Shown piece by piece: positions 42,114-50,551 of a DNA stretch of 64,000 nt (its first letter is position 1; every line of letters begins with the position of its first letter). The position numbers were made by a program, and so were the translations under genes. The notes beneath the pieces are model-generated. The model worked only from the letters and a program-made list of their open reading frames with translations. It had not been told where the DNA came from and made no database searches. The DNA is from Chitinophagaceae bacterium (GTDB lineage: Bacteria; Bacteroidota; Bacteroidia; Chitinophagales; Chitinophagaceae): positions 1-64,000 of the forward strand of contig JADKJI010000027.1 of NCBI GenBank assembly GCA_016721085.1, written 5' to 3'.

Positions 42114-43085
42114 TTAGTCTTTTTTTGCTACTGTTATCAGGAACTCTCCTTTGTCAAGAGAATTCGAAAGTTTATCAAATAGTTTTTTTAACTGAAAGAA
42201 AAAACCTGAACCTTTTTCAGGTATACTCCATTCAGGATGGTTTGGAGAAATCCTGAACACATGAACATTTTCTTTCTTAAAACCTGCTTGTGTAAGCAAA
42301 GTGGTTATACTGTCCTTGTTGTAGATGGCCAAATGTACTGGCGGGTGCAGGTTGCCATATCTGTGAACAGTGCCGGAACCTTTACCTGTTGTTTTCTTTA
42401 TAAACTTCATGAGACCATTGCTCATAAAAACAGGTAATACCCTAAGCATTATAGTTTGAAGCACTTCATTGAGTGAATCAGAATTTGGTGTTTTTGTAAC
42501 AAATACGCCACCGTTGTTTAAAAGACCAAAGGCTTTTTCAGCAAAAGCATTAGGTTCATTTATGTGTTCAATCACATTATCAAGAAAGATAAAATCATAA
42601 AGTCCATTGGAGGCTGGCATTTCCAGGAAGGGGAGGTCTATCACTTCAAAGCCTTTACTGATGGCTATTTTTCTGGATGTTTCCGATGGTTCTAATCCCA
42701 AACAATCCCATCCATTACTCCTGAATATTTCTAGAAATTTTCCATCCCCACATCCAACATCAAGTACTTTAAGTGATTCTTTCTTAGTTGTATATTTTGA
42801 GTAGATAGCGAATTCTTTTTTATAGCATTCCATGTAATAGGAGGCTACTTCTTTATCCTGATAGCTTACTTCTGCTCCAAAATAGTTATCGTAATACTCA
42901 CTAGCATAAATTTCATTGATGGAGGTACTATTCAAAATCGGCTGAGGATTTCCATAAACCAATCCACAATTCACGCACTTCATGGCAGAATACCAGTTGG
43001 TGTCTTTTGAAAGGAATTTGAATTTTTCCTTGGAACCGCCTTTATGGCAAACAAGGCAATTTTCTATATTCTTGAATTCGATCAT
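42114..43085 (-). CDS. class I SAM-dependent methyltransferase with N-terminal zinc ribbon
   Basis: A 323-residue protein. The N-terminus has two CxxC pairs (NCLVCHKGGSKEKF and MKCVNCGLVYGNPQP), a zinc ribbon like those of methyltransferases in surface-sugar clusters. The Rossmann domain has VLDVGCGDGKFLEIFRSNGW, EPSETSRKIAISKG, YDFIFLDNVIEHINEP and GLLNNGGVFVTKTPNSD, a Methyltransf_11/23 type. It may act on O-antigen or other secondary metabolites, but no such cluster is adjacent; the neighbour is the carboxylate-amine ligase gene. Family confident; substrate unknown. Confidence 0.87.
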   Translation of the reverse strand: MIEFKNIENCLVCHKGGSKEKFKFLSKDTNWYSAMKCVNCGLVYGNPQPILNSTSINEIYASEYYDNYFGAEVSYQDKEVASYYMECYKKEFAIYSKYTTKKESLKVLDVGCGDGKFLEIFRSNGWDCLGLEPSETSRKIAISKGFEVIDLPFLEMPASNGLYDFIFLDNVIEHINEPNAFAEKAFGLLNNGGVFVTKTPNSDSLNEVLQTIMLRVLPVFMSNGLMKFIKKTTGKGSGTVHRYGNLHPPVHLAIYNKDSITTLLTQAGFKKENVHVFRISPNHPEWSIPEKGSGFFFQLKKLFDKLSNSLDKGEFLITVAKKD

Positions 43086-43411
43086 AAAGAATGTTCGATT
43101 AAATCAGGGTAAAGGGTTAATAATGAATAGATTGACTTCGAATTTAAGTCTCTTTGAAAAGTTTAAATTTGATAAAGGGTTTTATTCCAATGAATAACGA
43201 ACCTCTTTGCCATAAATTATGAATCCCAGTCAGAATCTGTCAGGAAATTTGACATAAGAGACTGATTTTCGTGGCAAAGCAACAGAATGACTTTCAGCAT
43301 AGATGCATCTGAAGCCTGAATCGTTGTAGGATAATCAGAGAATTTTTCAGAAAGGCAAAATCGTTGGACCCACCATTACGGCAGAGGGTGTATTTTCGAT
43401 AGAACACTATA
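43086..43411. other. 326-bp intergenic region between two minus-strand genes
   Basis: This is AT-rich, without open frames of note. A short inverted pair CTTTGCCA / TGGCAAAG (about 43208 and 43272) and the near-palindrome TTCAGCATAGATGCATCTGAA (about 43298) are visible. No tRNA, terminator or word repeat was recognised. It should hold the methyltransferase promoter. Confidence 0.35.
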
Positions 43412-44524
43412 TTAAAGTCCTGCAAGGAACTGATTGTGCAAATAATCCACCACTGCTGGCAGGCTATTGGTTTGTTCAAATACCTTTAATTGACGATCGG
43501 CTCCTGTTCCGTTCTCAAGCATCTGGTTTACATAATTTACAGCGTGCCTGCTACCTAATGGGTCTACTACATCGTCGACGAAATCTAGAAGTTCGTATAT
43601 AAGTACCCTGGCATTCACTTCTTCCTCTTTTCCGAAATCAATCAGTCGGCCATCGATACCATATCTGCTGGCTCTCCATTTGTTTTCATTTATCAATGCC
43701 CTTGAATATTGTATGAAGTTAAGGTTCTTTGCACGGAGCTTATAGATCTTGGCGCAAATAGCCTGAAATAAAGCGGCAATGGCAATTGTTTCAGGAACCG
43801 TCATTGGTACATCACAGATCCTGAACTCTACCGTATTAAAGAATGGGTGTACACGAAGATCCCACCAGATTTTCTTGGCATTGTCAATGCAATTTGTTTT
43901 CACGAGCAGCTTCACATAGTTATCATATGCTTCAATACTTTCGAATGCTTCTGGAATACCAGTGCGTGGAAATTTATCGAATACTTTTGTACGGAAAGAT
44001 TTGTAGCCCGTTGTCCTTCCCTCCCAGAAAGGGGAGTTGGTGCTAAGGGCATAAATATGTGGCAGGAAATAGCGGGTGCTGTTCGCAATATGGTTAGCCA
44101 TTTCCCTTGTTTCCATTCCAACATGAACATGTAGTCCGAAAATGAGGTTGCTTCTTGCCGCTTCCTGTAATTCGTTTACTATTTCATTGTAACGAACATG
44201 TTCAGTGATCAATTGGCTTTCCCAGTGGCTAAATGGGTGAGTGCCAGAGGCGGCAACCCAAAGACCCATATCACCTGCTATCTGAGATATGGTTTTGCGA
44301 AGTGTACTCACATCCTGATAAGCTTCATCAATATTCTGGCAAATATCGGTTCCCACTTCCACCACTGCCTGATGCATTTCAGCTTTTACCTTGTCCTTAA
44401 TCACTTTATGACCCTCTGTTACACTACGCTGCTGATGGCTTTTCAATTCCCTTGTTTCGGGATCAATAACCATATATTCTTCTTCAACGCCGAGAGTGAA
44501 ATGTTTGTAGTTTATGTTGGCCAT
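43412..44524 (-). CDS. carboxylate-amine ligase, GCS2/YbdK family
   Basis: A 370-residue ATP-dependent ligase of the glutamate-cysteine ligase 2 family. Motifs are FTLGVEEEYMVIDPETREL (substrate/ATP start), HQAVVEVGTDICQNIDEAY, SGTHPFSHW, NLIFGLHVHVGMETREM, then WWDLRVHPFFNTVEFRICDV and NENKWRASRYGIDGRLIDF. YbdK itself makes gamma-glutamyl-cysteine weakly, and the real substrate in most bacteria is unknown. A word repeat separates it from the ATP-grasp gene upstream on the same strand, and together they resemble predicted amidoligase pairs. Family certain; reaction unknown. Confidence 0.92.
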   Translation of the reverse strand: MANINYKHFTLGVEEEYMVIDPETRELKSHQQRSVTEGHKVIKDKVKAEMHQAVVEVGTDICQNIDEAYQDVSTLRKTISQIAGDMGLWVAASGTHPFSHWESQLITEHVRYNEIVNELQEAARSNLIFGLHVHVGMETREMANHIANSTRYFLPHIYALSTNSPFWEGRTTGYKSFRTKVFDKFPRTGIPEAFESIEAYDNYVKLLVKTNCIDNAKKIWWDLRVHPFFNTVEFRICDVPMTVPETIAIAALFQAICAKIYKLRAKNLNFIQYSRALINENKWRASRYGIDGRLIDFGKEEEVNARVLIYELLDFVDDVVDPLGSRHAVNYVNQMLENGTGADRQLKVFEQTNSLPAVVDYLHNQFLAGL

Positions 44525-44527
44525 CTG

Positions 44528-44774
44528 GGCTAATTTGAAAATTTGTGAATTTGAAAATTTGAAAATGGAACAGCCGAATACAAATTAGGAAATGTGGAAA
44601 TTAGAAGATGTGGAAATGAAACAGCCGTAAACTAATGTGAAAGTTTGAAAATTAGATAATGTGAAAATAAAATAGCCAATAAAAGAAATTTCCCTATTTA
44701 CTCAATAGCTTGCCGGCTGCTTCATTTTCACATTTTCACATTTCCACATTTGCAAATTCCCTAATTCTCAAATT
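44528..44774. repeat. AAAATTTG-arm inverted repeat with core, copy 2
   Basis: Left words AATTTGAAAATTTG (44528-44690) and right words CATTTTCACATTTTCACA (44722-44774) pair. Between them AAATAGCCAATAAAAG...CTATTTACTCAATAG...GCCGGCTGCTTC is the reverse complement of the core at 24780. The word GAAACAGCCG recurs at the arm-core boundary several times. The right end supplies the TGA stop of the ATP-grasp gene (44768-44770); the left end is 4-7 bp from the ybdK-like ATG. Confidence 0.72.
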
Positions 44775-45721
44775 AGTATCTGTCCATTCGCACTCCTCTT
44801 TATATACTCTCCCCAAGTCAGGTTATCCTGACCTGGTTTATTTGCAAGTGCCCTTTCTATTGCATAATTGGCTGCTGTTTCCACCACCCAGTTGAAGTTT
44901 TCTTCTCCTACACTATTTCTATCAGCATCTGGTGCGGGGTTACAGAAATCTATTGCATAGGGTACACCATCGCGTAGCGCTAATTCAACAGTATTGAAGT
45001 CGTAGCCGAGATATTTATTGATACGAAGCACTATTTCCTCCATCTCCTTTAACTTTTCAGGAGTGGGTTTGAAATCGCTCACATATCTCAGATGATGAGG
45101 ATTACGGGGCTCGTATGGCATTATACGAACATGTTTGCCACCGATGCAATAACATCTGTAATATTCAGTGAACTCTATTTCTTCCTGCAATAGCATTACC
45201 AATTGTCCGGTTTCGCTATGTTTCTGGAAGAAGTCTTCCAGATTGTTTAGTTTATATACGTTTTTCCAACCGCCGCCGGCAAAGGGTTTCATATAGGCCG
45301 GGAATCCTACATAATTGAAGATGCTATCCCAATCCAGTGGGTAGCTTAAATTACTGAAAGATTGTTCAGTGGTATCGTCAGGTAAATCCCTTGAAGGAAG
45401 AATCACTGTTTTAGGAACCGGAACACCGATTTTCACAGCCAGACAGTTATTGAAGAATTTCTCGTCGGCACTCCACCAGAAAGGGTTGTTTATTACAGCC
45501 GTACCGCAGATTGCGGCATCTTTTAAGAAGGCCCTGTAAAAGGGTACATCCTGTGAAATACGGTCAATTATCACCGCATATTCACCTGCATCACCCTGTA
45601 CTACTTTATCAATTTTTACGGGTTCGGCAATTATACCTTCAACCCCTTTACTATTCACGCGATCAATAAAAGCCATTGGAAAAGTTCTTTCTTTTCCAAA
45701 GAGAACCCCGATTTTTTTCAT
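44768..45721 (-). CDS. ATP-grasp domain ligase (RimK-like)
   Basis: A 317-residue enzyme that makes amide bonds by acyl phosphates. The pre-ATP-grasp part is KKIGVLFGKERTFPMAFIDR. ATP-binding strands are AYMKPFAGGGWKNVYKLNN and VMLLQEEIEFTEYYRCYCIG; the Mg-binding end is YAIDFCNPAPDADRNSVGEE. The NPAP/DADRNSVG pattern is not that of RimK, GshB or Ddl proper. Neighbour of a GCS2 ligase, so likely to make an unknown peptide-like metabolite. The stop codon lies in the flanking repeat. Fold sure; product unknown. Confidence 0.85.
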   Translation of the reverse strand: MKKIGVLFGKERTFPMAFIDRVNSKGVEGIIAEPVKIDKVVQGDAGEYAVIIDRISQDVPFYRAFLKDAAICGTAVINNPFWWSADEKFFNNCLAVKIGVPVPKTVILPSRDLPDDTTEQSFSNLSYPLDWDSIFNYVGFPAYMKPFAGGGWKNVYKLNNLEDFFQKHSETGQLVMLLQEEIEFTEYYRCYCIGGKHVRIMPYEPRNPHHLRYVSDFKPTPEKLKEMEEIVLRINKYLGYDFNTVELALRDGVPYAIDFCNPAPDADRNSVGEENFNWVVETAANYAIERALANKPGQDNLTWGEYIKRSANGQILI

Positions 45722-45872
45722 AAGTGATGTTTTGGTTATCCTAACTGTAGTATACTGTACTAACCAAATTTATTTGTTCGGGGCTGAAATAACAAAATAA
45801 TATTTGGGCTGTGGAACCAAATCTAATAAAAGAAAAATGCGAATTTGATGGCTTTACTTACTTTTGAGCGGT

Positions 45873-46696
45873 ATGCAACTGCAAAAGAATATAGGCGTCC
45901 TGAAAGAAAGTACGATTCTTTTTTCGGAGCCATTAGATAGAGAGGTGAAGGTTGATTTTTATCTGCCAACAAATATACACGCACCCGAAAGCCTGAGTCT
46001 GCTTTTGATTAATGATGGGCAGGACTTGGTGACAATGGGTTTTGAACATATACTTTCTTCCCTTTACGAGAACCAGCATTTACGGCCACTGCTTTGTGTA
46101 GGTATTCATTGTGGAAACGACCGTATAAATGAATACGGAATGATAATAGGTCCCGATTTCAAAGGACGGGGAGCAAAGGCACCTGATCATCTCAGGTTTA
46201 TTCTGGAAGAGCTATTGCCCTTTATTTCCACTACCTATAAAGTGGCAGCTTTTAAGGAAATGTCGTATGCTGGATTTTCTCTAGGAGGGTTAAGTGCACT
46301 GGATGTTGTGTGGAACTGCCCTTCCCTTTTTACAAAGGCTGGTGTTTTTTCCGGTTCTCTCTGGTGGCGTTCAAAAGATATTCTTGAGAAATCGCATAAT
46401 GAAAATACAGCCCGAATGATGCACCGCCAGCTAAGGCTGGGAAGCAAAAAGAAGGGATGAAGTTTTATCTGCAATGTGGCGAACTCGATGAAACAGCCGA
46501 CAGGAACCATAATGGCGTCATCGACTCCATCGACGATACTATCGACCTCATGCGCGAATTATTAGCCAAAGGGTATAAGGAAGGAAAGGATTTCAAGTAT
46601 GTTCAATTACCCGATGGTAAGCATGATGTACCTACCTGGGCGAAGGCGCTGCCGGGGTTTTTGAAGTGGGGGTGGGGGAGTAATTTGAAAATTTGA
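45873..46696 (+). CDS. esterase (PF00756-type alpha/beta-hydrolase), single frameshift
   Basis: A putative esterase of about 275 residues, divergent from the ATP-grasp gene. ATG at 45873; the TTG at 45864 is an alternative. Motifs are VDFYLPTNIHAPESLSLLL at the start, LRPLLCVGIHCGNDRINEYG, and SYAGFSLGGLSALDVVWN with the nucleophile Ser in GFSLGG. The frame shifts at the A5 run 46446-46450; one more A gives GSKKEGMKFYLQCGELDE, the usual strand with the catalytic Asp, and later PDGKHDVPTWAKAL with the His. The last residues (WGSNLKI) are made by the adjoining word repeat. It resembles Fes/YbbA-like esterases that hydrolyse siderophore or other ester bonds. Confidence 0.85.
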
Positions 46697-46965
46697 AAAT
46701 GTGAAAATTTGAAAATTGAACAGCCAATATCAATTGAACAGCCGAGGCGCAGAGTCGGGAGGTTTTTTGCGTCTCTTCATCTTAGTTAAAACCATAATGA
46801 ACAAAAGCCTACAAAAAGTCGACATTCTGGAACCTATTAAACTTCTGGAACTTTTTAATTATAAAAGAAAAGAGCCGGTCCATTTGGACCGGCTCTTTTT
46901 ATTTTAATTTTCACTTTAACCATCTTCACATTTCCACATTTTCAAATTCTTCAAATTTGAAATTT
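46680..46965. repeat. AAAATTTG word repeat around a terminator, copy 3
   Basis: Left words AATTTGAAAATTTGAAAATG (from about 46680) pair with right words CATTTCCACATTTTCAAATT (to about 46965). Between them are a GAACAGCC word, a partial GAGGCGCAGAG word at 46742, TTCTGGAACC-type words, and a terminator. The right end touches the stop of the TonB receptor gene at 46967, the left end contains the stop of the esterase gene. Confidence 0.6.
46867..46903. terminator. bidirectional terminator between esterase and receptor genes
   Basis: The stem AGAGCCGGTCC / GGACCGGCTCT with ATTT loop (46871-46896) is followed by TTTTT and preceded by AAAGAAA. Convergent genes lie on both sides. Confidence 0.88.
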
Positions 46966-46966
46966 C

Positions 46967-49900
46967 TTAGTTGAAAATGTATCTCACCCCAATCTGTCCC
47001 TGCCAACGGCTAGCAGTACCAGTTGAATTCTGGAATGTATTAACCAATGGTAATTGGTTGGTTGCATCCAGGAATGGGAAGCTGTAAACAGGTTTACCAA
47101 TGTTTGCGCCTGTAGTTTCAACACGCTTGAAGTTGAGTAAAGCTGTACGGTTAGGAATACGGCTTATACCCCAGTTCTTGTTCAACAAGTTTCCTAAGTT
47201 GAAGATGTCGAAAGTTAAACGAATAGTGTTTTTCTTTCCACCTACATTAACCGAGAAATCTTGTGTGAAGTTCATATCAAGTCTGCGATAGAAAGGAAGA
47301 AGCAAGCCATTTCTTTCAGCATACTGTCCCCTGCGTGAGCTCAGGTAAGCATCCTGATTGATGTAAGCATTCAACTGTCCCCATAATACAGAAGCAGTGC
47401 GGGTATCAGCAGCATTAACACCTTCTAATACTATATCATTCTGAGTTTTTGGAATATAGATAAGGTCGTTGGTAGTTAAACCATCGTTGTTAAGGTCACC
47501 ATTGTAAACATAGCTTGATGTACCACCATTAGCAGCTTCAAAAGTGAAACCGATAGAGGTAGCCAGATATTTAGCATATTCAAAACGGTAGAAAGCAGCA
47601 GCGATTACACGGTGAGGTTGATAGAAGTTAGAATAAGACAACCACTCCAGGTTTGGATCGCCAGCAACCTGACGGTCTCTCCAGATTGATTGTGCAATAG
47701 AACCACCATCATTTACACTCTTACTGCTACCATAACTATAAGCTAACATGGTATACAGGTTCTTAACATTACGTTGCAATTGCAAAGTAACATTGTAAGT
47801 ATACCCTTTAGATGTATTCTTCATCAGAATAACATCGCTGATGTTTGGATTGGTTGCGGAAACACCACCTGCACCGCTATAGATCTGAGTTGCAGCATAA
47901 CGGATACGTCTGTCTGGACCTTCTAAAGTAGTACCGGCAGAAGGCAGGTTGATATTCTGGTGATAAACTGCATTGATATCTTTAGAATAGATTCCTTCAA
48001 CAGTTGCAGTGATATCAAATGGTAATTTTTGGTCGATAGCCAGATTGCTTCTCCATATCTGTGGGAATTTGAAATTCTCTGCAGATACAGCCAGGTTATA
48101 GGCAGTATTAGCTGCACCATTAGCTGGACGATAAGCGTTCACATCTGGATTGAAAGCTGTAGTACCAGATGCCCTTACGAAAGAACCGAAGTCAACACCA
48201 TTGTTGCTGGCCTGGTTGCTGATCCATACGAATGGTGGAGGACCAGAGAAGATACCAGTACCACCACGGAGCTGAGTCATCTTGTCTCCATTAACATCCC
48301 AGTTGAAACCTACACGTGGGCTCCAAAGGAAAGATCTTTCTGGAGCTTGTCCGGTTTTGATCTTTTGACCAAAACGGAAAGAAAGAGCGTCTGCATTTGT
48401 ATTTGAGATGAAATCTTGCTTGAAGATTGGAACATCTAAACGGATACCCATGGTAAGGTTGAAATTGTCTGTAACGTTCCATTTGTCTTGTGCAAAGAAT
48501 CCAAGTTGCAATGTAGATACATCAGCATAAGGGAATTCACCGCCTTTGCGGGCAGAATAACGGAGCTCATAGCGGGTTGCATTAGCAGTACCGTTGTTAG
48601 CGCTGTTATAGAAATCCTGCAAACTTGCAAAACGATAAGCACCATTATAGTTAGGAGCGAAACCGTTCTGGAATTTATTGAAGGTGTTCTGTGTACCGAA
48701 AGTAAGGCTATGCTTTCCTTTGCTTACAGTAAGAACATCGTTCAATTGCCATGTATCGGTGTTCAGTTTGTTGAAAGCTGTGAATGGTTCATAACCGAAT
48801 GAAGTGAAGGTACTACCTGCTCCATTCTCAATATCAACCAATGGGAAGATACCACCTGGGCTGCTGCGGAAGTCGCGGAGCTGGTTGAAACCTACCTGCA
48901 GTTTGTTAGACACCCTGTTGTTGATACGGGTGTTCAACTCTGCAATGATGATATTGAAGTTGTTGTTGATGATATAAGAAGAAGAGAAGAAAGGCATACC
49001 AGTTGTACTTGCTGAACGACCACCAGTAGGAGCACCAGAGTTACTTGGAGCTACGTTACGGTAAGATTTCAGGTAGTAATAGTTGATATTGAAAGTATTC
49101 TTCTTGTTGATGTTTACGTCGATACGGGCAGTTAATTTATCACTGTAAGTATCGTAGTTGTAATTTTCAAAAGCACCTGCATCATAGTTGTACTTAGATT
49201 TCAGGAAGGCAGCCAATGCTTCAAGATCAGAAGCCTTTGCTTGTGAAATACCAACACCTGAAGATCCGTTACGGCTTGCTACAAGGCTGGTAGCAGGAGC
49301 ACTTACTCTTTCCTGCTCACCACTTACGAAAAAGAATACTTTGTTCTTAACGATATAGCCACCTAAAGAAACACCACGATTGTTGAAATCGAACTGTTGT
49401 TTAGCGATGGTGGTAGGTCCCACTTTAAGACCAGTGAGGCCTGGTGTTTTCCAGAAGCTATAGATGCTTCCTTTGAACTCGTTAGTACCGCTCTTGGTAA
49501 CTGAGTTGATACCAGCACCAGTGAAGCTACCAAGGGTAACATCATAAGGAGCGATATTCACCTGGATCTGATCAAGGGCATCGATACTGATAGGTTGTGA
49601 GTTTGTTTGTCCACCTAAACCTGCAGCCAGACCAAACGTGTTATTGAAAGAAGCACCATTTACAGTAAGGTTATTGTAAGAGTTGGCGCGACCTGCAAAA
49701 CTGCTGGTACCATAAGTGGCATTACTGTTAGCAGTTGGAGTAAGGCGGGTGAAGTCATTGATGCTACGGTTGATGGTTGGTAAACGATCAATCTGTGTGC
49801 GGTTAATGAATTCAGCAGAACCTGTACGTCCTTTGTTGAATACTTTGTCATTTTTACGCGCAGACACCACCACTTCATTCAGGTTAGTAGAAGAAGGGTT

Positions 49901-50227
49901 GAGGCCAAAATCGGCGCGGTACACTTGTCCGAGAGACAGGGTGATGTCTCTTTGGAATTCTTCTTTGAATCCCACAAATGTCACTTTCAATTCATAAGGT
50001 CCACCAACGCGAACGTTTGGTAAGTTATAACGACCGTCTTTACGAGTAGTCGTATAATAAGTGGTACCAGTTGGGAGGTGGGTAGCATTGATAGTGGCAC
50101 CGGCTAATGGGGTGCCTTTTTCGTCTGTTACTTGACCCTGGATTTCTGCTGTGGTTTCCTGGGCCATAGTGCGGAGGGCACCGAAGCCGGTCAGGAAAGC
50201 GAGCAGGAGGATGACCGTTTTTCTCAT
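46967..50227 (-). CDS. Oar-like TonB-dependent outer membrane receptor
   Basis: About 1086 residues from ATG 50227 (signal peptide MRKTVILLLAFLTGFGALRT). A -7 box at 50257-50264 rules out the longer frame beginning at 50281. Domain order: carboxypeptidase-regulatory beta-sandwich (EIQGQVTDEKGTPLAGATIN), plug (NEVVVSARKNDK, LPTINRSINDFTRLTP, then SIDALDQIQVNIAPYDVTLG and SFTGAGINSVTKSGTNEF), and a long beta-barrel ending in WQGQIGVRYIF, with the terminal aromatic. The large size and SPYDVT/GSFTGA plug features are those of Oar-type receptors. Transports an unknown large substrate. Paralogous to the next gene. Confidence 0.9.
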   Translation of the reverse strand: MRKTVILLLAFLTGFGALRTMAQETTAEIQGQVTDEKGTPLAGATINATHLPTGTTYYTTTRKDGRYNLPNVRVGGPYELKVTFVGFKEEFQRDITLSLGQVYRADFGLNPSSTNLNEVVVSARKNDKVFNKGRTGSAEFINRTQIDRLPTINRSINDFTRLTPTANSNATYGTSSFAGRANSYNNLTVNGASFNNTFGLAAGLGGQTNSQPISIDALDQIQVNIAPYDVTLGSFTGAGINSVTKSGTNEFKGSIYSFWKTPGLTGLKVGPTTIAKQQFDFNNRGVSLGGYIVKNKVFFFVSGEQERVSAPATSLVASRNGSSGVGISQAKASDLEALAAFLKSKYNYDAGAFENYNYDTYSDKLTARIDVNINKKNTFNINYYYLKSYRNVAPSNSGAPTGGRSASTTGMPFFSSSYIINNNFNIIIAELNTRINNRVSNKLQVGFNQLRDFRSSPGGIFPLVDIENGAGSTFTSFGYEPFTAFNKLNTDTWQLNDVLTVSKGKHSLTFGTQNTFNKFQNGFAPNYNGAYRFASLQDFYNSANNGTANATRYELRYSARKGGEFPYADVSTLQLGFFAQDKWNVTDNFNLTMGIRLDVPIFKQDFISNTNADALSFRFGQKIKTGQAPERSFLWSPRVGFNWDVNGDKMTQLRGGTGIFSGPPPFVWISNQASNNGVDFGSFVRASGTTAFNPDVNAYRPANGAANTAYNLAVSAENFKFPQIWRSNLAIDQKLPFDITATVEGIYSKDINAVYHQNINLPSAGTTLEGPDRRIRYAATQIYSGAGGVSATNPNISDVILMKNTSKGYTYNVTLQLQRNVKNLYTMLAYSYGSSKSVNDGGSIAQSIWRDRQVAGDPNLEWLSYSNFYQPHRVIAAAFYRFEYAKYLATSIGFTFEAANGGTSSYVYNGDLNNDGLTTNDLIYIPKTQNDIVLEGVNAADTRTASVLWGQLNAYINQDAYLSSRRGQYAERNGLLLPFYRRLDMNFTQDFSVNVGGKKNTIRLTFDIFNLGNLLNKNWGISRIPNRTALLNFKRVETTGANIGKPVYSFPFLDATNQLPLVNTFQNSTGTASRWQGQIGVRYIFN

Positions 50228-50256
50228 AATCATTCGTATTTGTTTAATAGAGTGTG

Positions 50257-50264
50257 CAAAATTA
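50257..50264 (-). promoter_or_regulatory. TAnnTTTG box of the first receptor gene
   Basis: On the minus strand TAATTTTG lies about 30 bp before the ATG at 50227, with a TTG 14 bp further upstream. The frame upstream of it would be untranscribed, which fixes the start. A second box, TACATTTG (complement of 50424-50431), could give a longer leader. Confidence 0.5.
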
Positions 50265-50497
50265 ATAGGGCAGGCCTGCAAAACGCATGACCTTTCATTA
50301 ACTAAAGATTACTATTTCAAAAATTAAAGGGTTCTCCGCAAAGTTCTAATAGAACTTGCTTATACATATACTATATAGCGGCAAATCGGCAGGTATGTTC
50401 CGTGGATACTGTTTTTGAAAGCGCAAATGTATAGGAAAAGGGGATGATTTTAAAAATAATTGACTAGAGTCATATCATCAGTTATTCACATTAAGTA

Positions 50498-50528
50498 CAA
50501 AAAAAAACTCCGCAATTGCGGAGTTTTT
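50498..50528 (-). terminator. terminator of the second receptor gene
   Basis: The perfect palindrome AAACTCCGCAATTGCGGAGTTT (50505-50526) has A-run/T-run ends and lies 25 bp beyond the stop of the gene at 50552. Confidence 0.85.
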
Positions 50529-50551
50529 AGTATAAAGTAAGTTGTTGTTTA

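Noticed and set aside
48029..48406. Long frames antisense to the receptor genes
   Set aside because: They are the opposite-strand shadow of conserved receptor genes and show no family similarity or start signals.
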